A DNA stretch of 64,000 nt from Pseudomonadaceae bacterium (GCA_024743435.1 JANSWO010000006.1:1-64000), one strand, 5' to 3'; shown: positions 38,144-47,763, counted from the stretch's first letter. Made by a program: numbers and translations. The notes: generated from the letters alone by a model not told the origin.

Positions 38144-38974
38144 TCACGCGCTTGATTGCTGAAGGCGCTCATAGAGCAGACTTCGGTCGACACCGGAAAT
38201 GCGAGCGGCGATGCGCGCCGCTTTCGAGGGCGGTAATTCGGAGCCGATCTCCTTGAGAATGCGTTCGGCCAGTTCGAGATCTCCGCCTCTGGCAAGCTCC
38301 ATGCCACTTAACAGACAGACGAACTCTCCGCGCAGGGCGCCGCGCTCTTTGAGCGAGTCGGAAAGCTCATCGGCAGCGCCCAGCAGAATTTCTTCGTGCA
38401 CCTTGGTCAGCTCTCTTCCGACGACAAGCTCACGAGCCGCATCGAACGACCCAATCCTGCGCAACGCATCCTCCATGCGGTGTGGCGCCTCGAAGAAAAC
38501 CGTCGCGCTGGAATCATTCAACATAGCTTTAAAACCCTTGTTGCGCGCACTGCCTTTGCTGGCGAGAAAGCCCACAAAACGGTAACTGGTCACCGGCAAG
38601 GGGGCCGCCGACAGCAGGGTTGATACCGCACTGGCGCCAGGCACGGGCACCACTCGAATGCCGCTCTCATGGGCGAGCCGAACGAGTTCAAAACCAGGGT
38701 CGCTGATACAGGGAGTACCGGCATCACTCACCAGCGCCACATCCTGGCCGTCGGTGAGATTGCCAAGCACACGCTCGCTCTGGCGCCGTTCATTATGTGT
38801 GTGCAGAGCAATCAACTGCTGCGGTGATGCGCCAATCTCGGCCAACAGCACGGAGGTGCGTCTGGTATCCTCGGCGGCCACAATCGCAACGCTCGACAGG
38901 ACGTCTTCCGCTCGACGAGACAGGTCACGCAGATGTCCAATTGGTGTTGCAACGACGTAGAGACAGCCCGCCAT
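38144..38974 (-). CDS. rsmI: 16S rRNA (cytidine(1402)-2'-O)-methyltransferase
   Basis: Tetrapyrrole-methylase-fold enzyme that 2'-O-methylates C1402 of 16S rRNA. The 276-aa protein starts M-A-G-C-L-Y-V-V-A-T-P-I-G-H-L-R-D and contains A-E-D-T-R-R-T, L-H-x-H-N-E and V-S-D-A-G-T-P-C-I-S-D-P-G. ATG 38974 is clearly the start; the longer open frame runs back through the lpoA signal region. Divergent from lpoA. Confidence 0.97.
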   Translation of the reverse strand: MAGCLYVVATPIGHLRDLSRRAEDVLSSVAIVAAEDTRRTSVLLAEIGASPQQLIALHTHNERRQSERVLGNLTDGQDVALVSDAGTPCISDPGFELVRLAHESGIRVVPVPGASAVSTLLSAAPLPVTSYRFVGFLASKGSARNKGFKAMLNDSSATVFFEAPHRMEDALRRIGSFDAARELVVGRELTKVHEEILLGAADELSDSLKERGALRGEFVCLLSGMELARGGDLELAERILKEIGSELPPSKAARIAARISGVDRSLLYERLQQSSA

Positions 38975-39044
38975 GTTCCTTCCCTCTTTTGTTAACAAGA
39001 GTGCCAACAAGAGTCTCAGCATGAGCCTTGCCTGCAGCTCCGCC

Positions 39045-41006
39045 ATGCGTTTCGTCAAGACGCGCCGGCTCGCCGTGCTGGTCATTGCTCTGACCGCGCT
39101 CAGCGCCTGTGAAAGCACAAACCAGCCGCGCCTGCCTACGCAATCACCGATACCCATCGTCGATACCGCACCGAGTGATCCAGCCAGCCTGATGGACCGC
39201 GCCAGCCGAAGCCGGGACGCAGCGCAGGCGCAACTGTACCTTGATGCGGCGCTGGCGTTTGAACAACTGGGCGCGCTGGCAGACGCGAGCGCTGCGCTTG
39301 CCCTGATAGATGATCGCTGGTTGCCGATCACAGCTGAAATCGACTACGACCTGCTGCGGGCGCGCGAGCTTTATCGAGCCGGCAACCCGCGCGAGGCAAC
39401 CGCCCTTCTGGACTCCGTACAGGCACGCGTTCGAGGCATCACCAGTAACCGTCAGCGGCTGGCCTTTGAGCAGACCTACATTGAGTACGATAAAGCCTAC
39501 GGTGACTACATTAGCGCCGCCAATCGACTCATGAGGCTGCCAGCGTCAAACGCGGGCACACCTGACAACGCAACCGGGAGCGGCTACAGCCGCCATGCCG
39601 CACTCTGGCAACTCATAAGCCAGGCATCTCAGCCTCAGGCAAACCTTGCCGCAAGGGAAGCGGCGGAGCGACGCGATCGGAGCGCCCAGGGTTGGTGGCT
39701 ACTCGCCGAAACACTCACCGGCGCATTCGGAACACGCGATGCGCGCAGCCGCTATTTACGTTGGCGCCAGGACTTTCCGAATCATCCGGCAGCAGCGCTG
39801 CCGCCGCCCGCACTCAAAGCGCTCATCGATACGCCAGCAAGCGGCCAAAGCATCGCGGTGCTACTGCCTCTCAGTGGCCGCCTCGCCAGCGCCGGCAACG
39901 CCGTGCGAGATGGCATAGCCGCTGCATACCTCGACAATCGGATAGCGCTGGCTGGCGGCTCTCAGGCAAGTGTTGAATTGCGTTTCTACGATACCGCCGA
40001 AGACGACATCTCAAACCTATTGGATAGCGCGCTTGCAGCAGGCAGCAGCGCCATCATTGGCCCACTCGCGCGCGAGAACGTGGAAGCCATCATTGCTTTG
40101 AATCCGCCGATACCCGTTCTTGCCCTGAACTATGTCGAGCTGAACACTATCGAGCGGAAGGCCCCTGTTCAGACCAACTCGTTCGACAGCTCAGAGCTAC
40201 CCGGCCAAGCGCGGCCACCGGTACAAGCACCACAGGCCCCACGAGAACCAAGCCCGATTCTGCAACTGGCACTAGCCATCGAGGACGAAGCCAGCGAAAT
40301 CGCCCGCCAGCTAAGACGGGACGGTCATGAGCGAGTCGCGGTGCTACACACAACCTCGTCCTGGGCGGAACGAGCAACAGCGACCCTGGCCGATGCCTGG
40401 GGCAATAGCCCATTCGAGCTGATGGAGGCACGCAGTTTGCGCAGCGTCCAGGAGCTGACCGAACAGGTGGGCGACGTGATGTTGGTGGACGCGAGCGAGG
40501 CCCGACATAGCCAGTTATCACGAGCACTGGGGCTAGAGGTTGAGTTTCAACCAAGAGCGCGAGACGACCTCGATGCGGTTGTTGCGCTTTTAGATGGTCG
40601 GCAGGCGAAAGCTCTGAGACCCGCCCTACGTTTTCACTTCGCGGGCGAGCTGCCGGTATACGCTGCCAGTCGTGCACGCCGGGGACTGCGCCAGAGCGAT
40701 CTGGCGGATCTCAACGGCATGCAGATTGTGCAGTCCGGCTGGGACCTGGGACAAACGCCATTGTCCCAGGAACTCAACAGCGCCCTGGGCGACCTGCCTG
40801 CTTCTCTGGTCGCACTACAAGCTCTGGGCGTCGACGCCCTGAGGATCGCATCTCAGCTGGAGTGGTTCGCCGCCTACCCACGCACGCTCGAGGGTAGCTC
40901 GGGACACTTGGTCACTCGCGGTGTACAGGTGCGGCGCCAGCCGGGATGGGCGGTGGTCAGCTCAGGAAGTCTGACTCCTATGCCAACGATCGTCGCAGGA
41001 CAATAG
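39045..41006 (+). CDS. lpoA: Penicillin-binding protein activator LpoA (LppC family)
   Basis: Outer-membrane lipoprotein that activates the PBP1A synthase through the periplasm. ATG 39045 gives a lipoprotein signal with lipobox L-S-A-C (Cys22), then an N-terminal TPR-like domain (about 40-270) and a C-terminal periplasmic-binding fold (about 275-645) starting I-A-V-L-L-P-L-S-G-R-L-A. A proline-rich stretch of about 35 residues interrupts the C-terminal domain near 380-415. Two upstream ATGs (38973, 39021) are in frame but would bury the signal. Order rsmI/lpoA/yraN/dolP is conserved. Confidence 0.94.
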   Translation: MRFVKTRRLAVLVIALTALSACESTNQPRLPTQSPIPIVDTAPSDPASLMDRASRSRDAAQAQLYLDAALAFEQLGALADASAALALIDDRWLPITAEIDYDLLRARELYRAGNPREATALLDSVQARVRGITSNRQRLAFEQTYIEYDKAYGDYISAANRLMRLPASNAGTPDNATGSGYSRHAALWQLISQASQPQANLAAREAAERRDRSAQGWWLLAETLTGAFGTRDARSRYLRWRQDFPNHPAAALPPPALKALIDTPASGQSIAVLLPLSGRLASAGNAVRDGIAAAYLDNRIALAGGSQASVELRFYDTAEDDISNLLDSALAAGSSAIIGPLARENVEAIIALNPPIPVLALNYVELNTIERKAPVQTNSFDSSELPGQARPPVQAPQAPREPSPILQLALAIEDEASEIARQLRRDGHERVAVLHTTSSWAERATATLADAWGNSPFELMEARSLRSVQELTEQVGDVMLVDASEARHSQLSRALGLEVEFQPRARDDLDAVVALLDGRQAKALRPALRFHFAGELPVYAASRARRGLRQSDLADLNGMQIVQSGWDLGQTPLSQELNSALGDLPASLVALQALGVDALRIASQLEWFAAYPRTLEGSSGHLVTRGVQVRRQPGWAVVSSGSLTPMPTIVAGQ

Positions 41007-41021
41007 GGCTACTACGCCTCA

Positions 41022-41408
41022 GTGCTGAGGACATTCCTGCGCTCGCTGCAAACCGACAGAGTGAGAGGGCGACGCGCTGAACGAGCGGCATCGCGCCACA
41101 TCCAGCTGCGCGGCGCGACGATACTGCAGCGCAACTACGCCTGCCGAGTGGGCGAGATTGACCTCATTGCCAGGCATCGGGGCTACCTGGTGTTCGTGGA
41201 AGTACGAATGCGCAATGCCGGCGCAAGAGTGAGCGCCGAAGCCAGCGTTGACGCACGTAAGCAACGCCGGATCATCAGAACCGCAGAACACTTTCTCGCC
41301 CGCGGGCTGATTCGACAAGACTTGCCATGTCGATTTGACGTTATCTCTGTACGGAAGACACACTACCTGCACCGCTGCACATGGATTCAAGGCGCTTTTA
41401 CCGCATGA
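41022..41408 (+). CDS. YraN family (UPF0102) nuclease-fold protein
   Basis: The 128-aa protein has the YraN block R-N-Y-A-C-R-V-G-E-I-D-L-I-A-R-H, then L-V-F-V-E-V-R, which matches the core of a PD-(D/E)xK nuclease fold. The cellular role is not established. GTG start 15 bases after lpoA; the stop overlaps the dolP start in ATGA. diaA, usually between yraN and dolP in E. coli, is missing. Confidence 0.92.
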   Translation: MLRTFLRSLQTDRVRGRRAERAASRHIQLRGATILQRNYACRVGEIDLIARHRGYLVFVEVRMRNAGARVSAEASVDARKQRRIIRTAEHFLARGLIRQDLPCRFDVISVRKTHYLHRCTWIQGAFTA

Positions 41409-42094
41409 CCAGAACGACTCTCCTACCGAAAGAACCGCTTATCGCCCGTAACAGGCAATTCCGGACCGCGCGTCGGCACGGCTACGGCCGCATCGCTGCC
41501 GCGGCATGTGCCTGCCTGATCCTGGCTGGCTGCTCAGTGTTCTCGAGTAACCCGAATACCCGCACCCCAGGGCAGGCGTTCGATGACGAAGTTATCGAAC
41601 GCGTTGTTCGCTCGACGATCAGGGAGTCGGATGAAGGCTTCAAAGGCACACATCTCAACGTTGTGAGTTTCAACGGGGTCGTTTTGCTCACCGGCCAGGT
41701 GCCTAGCGAGGCGTTGAAGCTGCAAGCAGGGGAAGCCGCCAGAACCGTGGCCAAAGCTCGCAAGGTTCACAACGAAATCGAGATTCGCGGCCCCACCAGC
41801 CACGTTGCCAGAACCAACGACAGCTGGCTGACGTCGAAAGTGAAATCCAAGTTGCTGGCCGATGAAAACGCACCGGGCTCTCGCATCAAGGTCGAAACCG
41901 ACAATGGGGTGGTTTTCCTGATGGGAATCGTCACCACATCGGAAGCTGATGCAGCGGTAGCGGTCGCTCAGAGCGTCTTCGGAGTTCAGAAGATCGTCAA
42001 GGTGTTCGAATACGTTGACGAGCCACTCATCGAGCAGGCTGATTACGACGATGCGCCGCAGCCGTTTCTCACGGACGAGCCGCAAGGCTCCTAG
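41405..42094 (+). CDS. dolP: BON-domain outer-membrane lipoprotein DolP (YraP)
   Basis: Lipoprotein with two BON domains that, in E. coli, localises to the division site and supports outer-membrane integrity. From ATG 41405 the signal ends in the lipobox L-A-G-C (Cys43), a long N-region. BON1 covers about 63-130 and BON2 about 140-207 (L-T-S-K-V-K-S-K-L-L, I-K-V-E-T-D-N-G-V-V-F-L-M-G). The start is translationally coupled to yraN. Confidence 0.92.
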   Translation: MTRTTLLPKEPLIARNRQFRTARRHGYGRIAAAACACLILAGCSVFSSNPNTRTPGQAFDDEVIERVVRSTIRESDEGFKGTHLNVVSFNGVVLLTGQVPSEALKLQAGEAARTVAKARKVHNEIEIRGPTSHVARTNDSWLTSKVKSKLLADENAPGSRIKVETDNGVVFLMGIVTTSEADAAVAVAQSVFGVQKIVKVFEYVDEPLIEQADYDDAPQPFLTDEPQGS

Positions 42095-42134
42095 GCGCGC
42101 GGAGCACGAATCTGGCTAGCCGCGCAAATCAGGC

Positions 42135-42176
42135 CATGAGCGGGGGAATGAGCCTGAAATGAGCGCGGAATGAGCG
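42135..42176. repeat. Four spaced ATGAGC words between dolP and sspB
   Basis: ATGAGC occurs at 42136, 42148, 42159 and 42170, spaced 12, 11 and 11 bases, in the gap between two convergent genes. It may be a decayed short tandem repeat. No terminator is obvious in this 111-base gap. Confidence 0.5.
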
Positions 42177-42205
42177 CCGCGACTCAGCCAGTTCGCTAGC
42201 AGCCG

Positions 42206-42598
42206 TTACTTGACCAGCTTTAGTGCGGGCGCAGAACTGCGATCGTTACCCGAGGTGGCAGCGGCGTCAGCCGGGTCAGTGGACTCGTTTTCCTCGACGT
42301 TGAACATCATGCCCTCGCCGGTTTCCTTTGCGTAAATCGCCGTGACGGCACCAATGGGTGCGCTCACGAGGAACGGCTGACCGGAGAAGCGGCCCGTAAA
42401 GCTGACCGCGTCGTTCTCGAGACGAAGCTCGCGCACCGCCGCTTGTGAGATGTTCAGCACGATCCTGCCGTCGGCAACGTAGTCCGTCGGGACAATGACA
42501 CCGGCTACATCGGCAGCGATGACAACGTACGGGGTCGTGTCGTTATCGACGATCCACTCATATAGCGCGCGAAGCAGGTAGGGTCGGTTCGATGTCAC
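42206..42598 (-). CDS. sspB: ClpXP specificity-enhancing factor SspB
   Basis: Adaptor that delivers ssrA-tagged proteins to ClpXP. The 130-aa protein starts with R-P-Y-L-L-R-A-L-Y-E-W-I-V-D-N and has the beta-barrel F-S-G-Q-P and I-Y-A-K-E-T-G-E-G-M-M-F motifs. An acidic, flexible tail ends in A-P-A-L-K-L-V-K, the ClpX-binding motif. GTG start overlapping the sspA stop (GTGA). Confidence 0.96.
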   Translation of the reverse strand: MTSNRPYLLRALYEWIVDNDTTPYVVIAADVAGVIVPTDYVADGRIVLNISQAAVRELRLENDAVSFTGRFSGQPFLVSAPIGAVTAIYAKETGEGMMFNVEENESTDPADAAATSGNDRSSAPALKLVK

Positions 42599-43227
42599 GG
42601 CATCATTTCCAGTTCTAGTTGAGTCATGCTTTCACGGAAGCAGGGACGCTCAAAAATCATGCCCATGTACTTGCGCAACGGACGTGTCTGGCGATCAGGT
42701 AGCTTGATGTCCAGCAGTTCCAAGCGCCACAGGATGGGGGCTATGCAGCAATCGACCAACGAGAACTCTTCGTTCATGAAGTACTCGAGGTCGGCAAAAA
42801 TCGGCGCGATGTTAATGATGTCCTCGCGCAGCTCCTTGCGGGCTTTTGTGAGCGCAGTTTCGCGGCCCTTGCCTGCGAGCAGCAGATCCACCTTCGGGCA
42901 CCAGTCGGTTTCCATGCGATGCATCAGCTGGCGGGACTGAGCGCGAGCGACGGGATATACCGGCAGCAATGGCGGGTGCGGAAAACGCTCGTCGAGGTAC
43001 TCCATCATTACCCGCGATTCCCACAGCACCAGATCGCGATCGAGTAACGTCGGCAGCGTGTTGTAGGGGTTTATCTCGGCCAGATCTTCTGGCTTGTCGC
43101 TTGGGTCGACATCAACGATATCGCAGGTGACGCCTTTCTCAGCGAGCACCATACGCACTCGGTGGCTGTAGTGATCCGACGGATCAGAAAACAAGGTCAT
43201 CGCCGATCGGCGCGTTACGATACTCAT
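42595..43227 (-). CDS. sspA: Stringent starvation protein A
   Basis: GST-fold protein that binds RNA polymerase and affects stress and virulence gene expression. M-T-L-F-S-D-P-S-D-H-Y-S-H-R-V-R-M-V-L-A-E-K-G and the P-H-P-P-L-L-P-V-Y-P loop identify it. Two in-frame ATGs exist; 43227 is preferred because GGGGGA lies nine bases before it, while at 43236 it would touch the start codon. 210 aa. Confidence 0.96.
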   Translation of the reverse strand: MSIVTRRSAMTLFSDPSDHYSHRVRMVLAEKGVTCDIVDVDPSDKPEDLAEINPYNTLPTLLDRDLVLWESRVMMEYLDERFPHPPLLPVYPVARAQSRQLMHRMETDWCPKVDLLLAGKGRETALTKARKELREDIINIAPIFADLEYFMNEEFSLVDCCIAPILWRLELLDIKLPDRQTRPLRKYMGMIFERPCFRESMTQLELEMMP

Positions 43228-43534
43228 TCTTTCCATTCCCCCACGGCTGGGTCATGCCGGTCATTCACCTGGCACATCTCCCGCCGAGTCTTGCTAATTG
43301 CCCCGCCTGTTCAACCCGGCGGCACCAACGATTGTGTCTATGCACATGGCGCCAGTTGCCTTTGCTTGGACGGCGCGTTGCCACGCCGACCCGCTTGGGT
43401 GCTTTGCCAGGCTTAACGGCAAATGCTTGAGTGTAAGTGGGTCAGTCCTCACAGCCCCACCAAAGACGCCGCTCGCTGGCGACGCGTGCTCACTACTGCC
43501 TGCGCGTCGTCGCGCAGGACGCAGCCAGCTTGTT
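43228..43534. other. Intergenic region between petC and sspA
   Basis: About 300 bases without a gene. CCTGCGCG and CGCGCAGG (43499-43518) form an 8-bp hairpin with a 4-base loop, 16 bases past the petC stop, and could end petABC transcription, although no T-run follows. The sspA promoter should lie here but I cannot place it. Confidence 0.5.
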
Positions 43535-44407
43535 CTAGTGCTCTACGTCCTTCCAATATTCCCGGTTCAAGAGCCAGGCCAGTGCAAACATGATGACCAG
43601 GAACAGCAGCACGAAGACGCCGATGCGATTTCGATCAGCTCGAGCGGGCTCACCAACGTAATGCAGGAAATTGGTTATATCAGCGACAACCTGGTCGTAT
43701 TCCTCGGCGCTGAGTGAGCCGGTGCCTTCGTCGACGACAAGGTTGTCACAGACTTCCTCAGTGATTGGCTCGCCCGACAAAGGATCTCGCTTCTCACCGC
43801 CGTTCTCAGCAATCACGGGCTCCTGCAGGCAGACATTGTTGCGCTGAATGCCCTGCAGCTCAGCCATTACATGCGGCATACCAACGTTAGGGAACGCAAG
43901 ATTGTTAAACCCGAGCGGACGCGAATCGTCGGCATAAAACGTCTTCAGATAGTTGTAGATGTAGGATGAGCCTTTGATCCGGTCGATCATGGTCAGATCA
44001 GGGGCTTTGCCACCAAACCAGGCCTTGGCATCCTTTTCAGCCATCGCGTTGACCATCAGGCCACCGATGCGCTGGCCCGTGAACACGAGGTTCTCCAGGG
44101 CAATTTCGTGCGGAATACCCAGGTCATCCGCGGTCTTCTCATAGCGCTGATACTGCAAGGAATGGCACCCGATGCAGTAATTCACATACATCTTGAAGCC
44201 GCGCTGCATAGACGGCAGATCGTTGAGGTCCGCCTCAAAGTGCTCGCCTTCGTACGCTGCGCCAGCCGCCAGGGCCGGCACGGACAGCAGCATAATAAGG
44301 CTGCCGAATGCCACGCCAAGCAGGCGTTTAGCGGAGCGCAGGCCGGATTGGTTGCCGCCGGTGGAAGCGCTGGTTTGACTGCTCATCACGTTCATTGCGC
44401 GCCTCAT
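43535..44407 (-). CDS. petC: Ubiquinol-cytochrome c reductase, cytochrome c1
   Basis: Haem c subunit of the bc1 complex, passing electrons from the Rieske centre to cytochrome c. The 290-aa precursor has a signal sequence ending near A-L-A-A-G-A, the haem motif C-I-G-C-H (78-82), the axial Met region P-N-V-G-M-P-H-V-M and one C-terminal membrane anchor (about 264-282). ATG overlaps the petB stop in ATGA. Confidence 0.97.
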   Translation of the reverse strand: MRRAMNVMSSQTSASTGGNQSGLRSAKRLLGVAFGSLIMLLSVPALAAGAAYEGEHFEADLNDLPSMQRGFKMYVNYCIGCHSLQYQRYEKTADDLGIPHEIALENLVFTGQRIGGLMVNAMAEKDAKAWFGGKAPDLTMIDRIKGSSYIYNYLKTFYADDSRPLGFNNLAFPNVGMPHVMAELQGIQRNNVCLQEPVIAENGGEKRDPLSGEPITEEVCDNLVVDEGTGSLSAEEYDQVVADITNFLHYVGEPARADRNRIGVFVLLFLVIMFALAWLLNREYWKDVEH

Positions 44408-45690
44408 CGCATCGTTACCCGATCGGGTACAGGCTTGGTTTTCTCAACCCTCGTGTACCACGGCATCAGGATGAAATAGAGGAAATAGGTAGCTGTAAAC
44501 AGCTGGGCAGCTCCGGTTGCAATCGGCGACGGAGGCACTGCACCCAGATAGCCGAGTACAACAAAGCTGACCACAAACAGGCCCAGCATGAACTTGCTGG
44601 CAAAGCCCTTGTAGCGAATGGATTTCACCGGGCTTCGGTCGAGCCACGGCAACACACAGGGCAGCAAAATCGCTGACGCCATGATCACAAGGCCCCAGAA
44701 TTTGGCGTCCAGACCGAGGAACGGATAGGTCGCAGCCCGCAACATGGCGTAGAACGGCATGTAGTACCAGACCGGCACAATATGCTCCGGCGTCTTCAGT
44801 GCATCTGCTGCTTCAAAGTTCGGCTTCTCGAGGAAATAGCCGCCCATCTCCGGCGCGAAAAACATGATCGCGCAGAAGAAGAACAGGAAGACCACAATCG
44901 CCTGAATATCGTGCACCGAGTAGTAGGGGTGGAAGGCGATTCCGTCGAGCGGCACGCCGTTGGCGTCTTTGTGCTTCTTGATGTCCACGCCATCGGGGTT
45001 GTTCGAGCCAACGTGGTGCAAAGCCACGAGGTGAACAAATACGAGCATGACGAGCATCAGCGGAACCGCGACAACGTGCAGCGCAAAGAAGCGGTTGAGC
45101 GTGATGTCGGACACCAGGTAGTCGCCACGAACCCACTCCATGAGATCCGGTCCGATGACAGGAATCGCGCCAGCGAGAGACACAATGACCTGCGCCGCCC
45201 AATAGCTCATGTTGCCCCACGGCAGTAGGTAGCCAAAGAAGCCTTCGGCCATCAGCAAGATGAAGATACCCATCCCGATCAGCCACACTAGCTCGCGCGG
45301 CTTGCGATACGAGCCGTACAACATGGCGCGGAACATGTGCAGGTAAACAACCACAAAGAACGCCGAAGCGCCGGTGGAATGCATGTACCGAAGTAACCAG
45401 CCGTACTCGACATCACGCATGATGTACTCGACAGAGGCAAACGCCCCGGAGCCGCTGGGCACGTAGTTCATGGTTAACCAGATGCCCGAGAGCAACTGAA
45501 TGACCAGCACCACCATGGACAGGACGCCAAAGTAGTACCAGAAGTTAAAATTCTTCGGCGCGTAGTACTTCGACATGTGGTATTCGAAGGTTTCCGTCGC
45601 CGGGAAACGCTCATCCAACCAACCCATGAAGTTGCCCCAGGCACCGGGGTTCTGACCAGCTGGTGGCCGCTCGCCTTGAGGATTAGACAT
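44404..45690 (-). CDS. petB: Ubiquinol-cytochrome c reductase, cytochrome b
   Basis: Membrane subunit with two b haems and the Qo and Qi quinone sites. The 428-aa protein has eight membrane helices, haem ligands in R-Y-M-H-S-T-G-A-S and in the fourth helix F-F-A-L-H-V-V-A-V-P, and the Qo-site P-E-W-type position replaced in this stretch by P-E-H-I-V-P-V-W-Y. It is the full-length bacterial type, not split b6/IV. Overlaps petA by TAATG. Confidence 0.97.
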   Translation of the reverse strand: MSNPQGERPPAGQNPGAWGNFMGWLDERFPATETFEYHMSKYYAPKNFNFWYYFGVLSMVVLVIQLLSGIWLTMNYVPSGSGAFASVEYIMRDVEYGWLLRYMHSTGASAFFVVVYLHMFRAMLYGSYRKPRELVWLIGMGIFILLMAEGFFGYLLPWGNMSYWAAQVIVSLAGAIPVIGPDLMEWVRGDYLVSDITLNRFFALHVVAVPLMLVMLVFVHLVALHHVGSNNPDGVDIKKHKDANGVPLDGIAFHPYYSVHDIQAIVVFLFFFCAIMFFAPEMGGYFLEKPNFEAADALKTPEHIVPVWYYMPFYAMLRAATYPFLGLDAKFWGLVIMASAILLPCVLPWLDRSPVKSIRYKGFASKFMLGLFVVSFVVLGYLGAVPPSPIATGAAQLFTATYFLYFILMPWYTRVEKTKPVPDRVTMR

Positions 45691-46337
45691 TAGGACGTCT
45701 CCTCGTCTTCGCCGATGAGAATCACGTTCTCGCTAAGAAAACGATACGCGGGGACTGGCAGATTGGTTGGCGCAGGCACGCCAGAAACCACCCGGCCAGC
45801 AAGATCAAAACGCGATCCGTGACAAGGGCAGAAGAAGCCGCCTTTCCAGTTGGGGTCAAACGCCTCGGGTTGAGCATCTGCGAACAGCTTGGGAGAGCAA
45901 CCGAGGTGGGTGCAAAGCCCCACAAAGACGCCCAGATTCTCACGTCGAGAGCGCCAGCGGTTGGCAGCGTACGCGGGCTGCTGGGCTTCGACTTCGGAGT
46001 CCTGGTCGGCAAGACGAGCATTGTCCTGCTTGAGGTTCTCCACCTGCGCGTCGGTTCGGTTGATGACAAAAACCGGCTGGCTGCGCCATTCCGGTGTCAT
46101 CATCTGGCCGGGCTCGAGCTTGCTGATGTCTACAGTAACCGGCGCACCAGCTGCTCGCGCTTTCGCACTAGGCACCCAGGAGCCAAGAAACGGCACAGCT
46201 GCGCCAACAACACCAACAGCAGCGCCGACCGAAGTCGCGCCAATCAAAAAGTAGCGCCGCCCCTGGTTTACCGGGGTTGGCTCGGATGAGGTCGACGCCA
46301 AATCGCCAGCGTCTTCGACAGTCCCGTCACCGCTCAC
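45690..46337 (-). CDS. petA: Ubiquinol-cytochrome c reductase, Rieske iron-sulfur subunit
   Basis: Carries the 2Fe-2S cluster that accepts the first electron from ubiquinol. The 215-aa protein has a twin-Arg-like R-R-Y-F-L-I-G-A-T start of its membrane anchor (about 27-52) and the cluster motifs C-T-H-L-G-C (142-147) and C-P-C-H-G-S (170-175). GTG start. First gene of petABC. Confidence 0.97.
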   Translation of the reverse strand: MSGDGTVEDAGDLASTSSEPTPVNQGRRYFLIGATSVGAAVGVVGAAVPFLGSWVPSAKARAAGAPVTVDISKLEPGQMMTPEWRSQPVFVINRTDAQVENLKQDNARLADQDSEVEAQQPAYAANRWRSRRENLGVFVGLCTHLGCSPKLFADAQPEAFDPNWKGGFFCPCHGSRFDLAGRVVSGVPAPTNLPVPAYRFLSENVILIGEDEETS

Positions 46338-46372
46338 TTAGCTCTCCAATCACTGTCTAAAAAAGCGGCGGA

Positions 46373-46400
46373 ATTCTAGCACATTCACTGCCGCTCAGAA
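46373..46400 (-). promoter_or_regulatory. Candidate petABC promoter
   Basis: On the minus strand TTCTGA (46395-46400), a 16-base spacer and TAGAAT (46373-46378) precede the petA start by about 36 bases. Farther upstream are a TGAAC-N7-GTTCA dyad (46431-46447) and the palindrome GGTTCGAACC (46464-46473), possible regulator sites without a known owner. Confidence 0.4.
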
Positions 46401-46613
46401 CGCCCGAAGAGGCGATCTTCCACAAGTTATTGAACAAGAATAGTTCATCTGCCGGCTGGCCAAGGTTCGAACCCGTCAATGCCCGCATTTTGCCGTTGCG
46501 CAACCCCTATCTGGTCACTACAAACCGTCGATTGCGGGCTCGATCATGGGTTAGCGAAGCAGCAAAGCTCCCAGTAATCACCAACCGAGACTAAGCCGAT
46601 GGCAGAACGACAA

Positions 46614-46633
46614 CGGGCCTCACTAGAGGCCCG
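46614..46633 (-). terminator. Hairpin downstream of rpsI
   Basis: CGGGCCTC and GAGGCCCG form a perfect 8-bp stem with a 4-base loop, about 60 bases past the rpsI stop. On the minus strand it is followed by TTGTCGTT, only partly T-rich. The rest of 46338-46691 holds no gene; petA's promoter region lies at its other end. Confidence 0.55.
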
Positions 46634-46691
46634 CAATGTGCTGGCAAGCCAGCGGCCCATCCGTAACTCGGTGAGCCAGATACAGCGCGCT

Positions 46692-47084
46692 TTAGCGCTT
46701 GGAGAACTGCGGACGCTTGCGCGCTTTGTGCAGGCCAACTTTCTTACGCTCAACTTCGCGTGCATCGCGAGTCAAAAAGCCTGCCCGACGCATGGGCGAG
46801 CGCAGCTCTTCGTCGTAATCAACCAACGCGCGAGCGATGCCGTGGCGAATCGCACCCGCCTGACCAGAGCCACCACCGCCTCGGACGGAGATCTGCAGGT
46901 CAAATCGGTCTAGCGCATCGGCAACTTCGAGCGGCTGACGAACGACCATTCGAGCCGTCTCGCGACCGAAGTACTCATCCAGAGGTTTGCGGTTGACGAC
47001 AATCTGACCAGTGCCAGGCTTGATGAATACCCGGGCAGCTGACGTTTTGCGTCGTCCAGTTCCGTAGTTGTGCGGTTGAGCCAT
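46692..47084 (-). CDS. rpsI: 30S ribosomal protein S9
   Basis: Small-subunit protein whose C-terminal tail reaches the P-site tRNA. The 130-aa product has [16 protein letters not shown][16 protein letters not shown] and the basic tail K-R-P-Q-F-S-K-R. Follows rplM after 64 bases. Confidence 0.99.
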   Translation of the reverse strand: MAQPHNYGTGRRKTSAARVFIKPGTGQIVVNRKPLDEYFGRETARMVVRQPLEVADALDRFDLQISVRGGGGSGQAGAIRHGIARALVDYDEELRSPMRRAGFLTRDAREVERKKVGLHKARKRPQFSKR

Positions 47085-47148
47085 AATGTCTTGCTTGCGT
47101 TTGCTTCGTTGTGTTTTCGCGATCGCGAGAGGAGCTTACCAGCCCCAG

Positions 47149-47586
47149 CTAGCGGCCACCGATCTCAAGTGCTTTTGGTTGCTGGGCAGTGTGCGGGTGC
47201 TCAGCGCCGGCGTATACCTTCAGCTTGCGATACATCGCCCGGCCAAGTGGATTGCGCGGCAGCATTCCTTTCACAGCCTTCTCGATGAGGCGCTCCGGGT
47301 GCTCGGCACGTACCTGACCCAGGCTTCGGGATTTGATACCGCCCGGGTAGCCGCTGTGCCAGTAATACTTCTTACCGTCTTCTTTATTGCCCGTGACATG
47401 CACCTTCTCGGCGTTGATCACGACAATGAAGTCGCCGGTATCGACGTGCGGCGTGTAGCAAGGCTTGTGCTTCCCGCGCAGACGGCTGGCGATTTCAGTC
47501 GACAGGCGACCTAGGGTTTTGCCGGTCGCGTCGACCACGTACCAGTCATGCTGGGCATCCTGGGCGCGAACACTGACAGTTTTCAT
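47149..47586 (-). CDS. rplM: 50S ribosomal protein L13
   Basis: Early-assembling large-subunit protein. The 145-aa product shows [17 protein letters not shown][10 protein letters not shown] and [13 protein letters not shown], and ends with a few residues more than the usual 142. rplM-rpsI form one operon. Confidence 0.99.
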   Translation of the reverse strand: MKTVSVRAQDAQHDWYVVDATGKTLGRLSTEIASRLRGKHKPCYTPHVDTGDFIVVINAEKVHVTGNKEDGKKYYWHSGYPGGIKSRSLGQVRAEHPERLIEKAVKGMLPRNPLGRAMYRKLKVYAGAEHPHTAQQPKALEIGGR

Positions 47587-47763
47587 ATCGTTCTACTCTA
47601 TTTCTGGGGCTGTTCTGGCAACCCTGCTCTGGCACTTTTCTGGCGCTTTACTGCTCGTTGCAGCAACTAGCAGCCAACAAATTGAGGCTTCGACCGCCTG
47701 CAATCCGCCTACCGGACAGACGCTCGCAGCCGTGAGCGCCCAACCGAAATTTTGGGAGCGCGG

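Noticed and set aside
46455-46500. tRNA-like fragment on the minus strand (GGGTTCGAACC followed by TTGGCCA)
   Set aside because: The bases around the T-loop-like word do not form a 5-bp T stem and no acceptor or anticodon arm is present. GGTTCGAACC is simply a palindrome.
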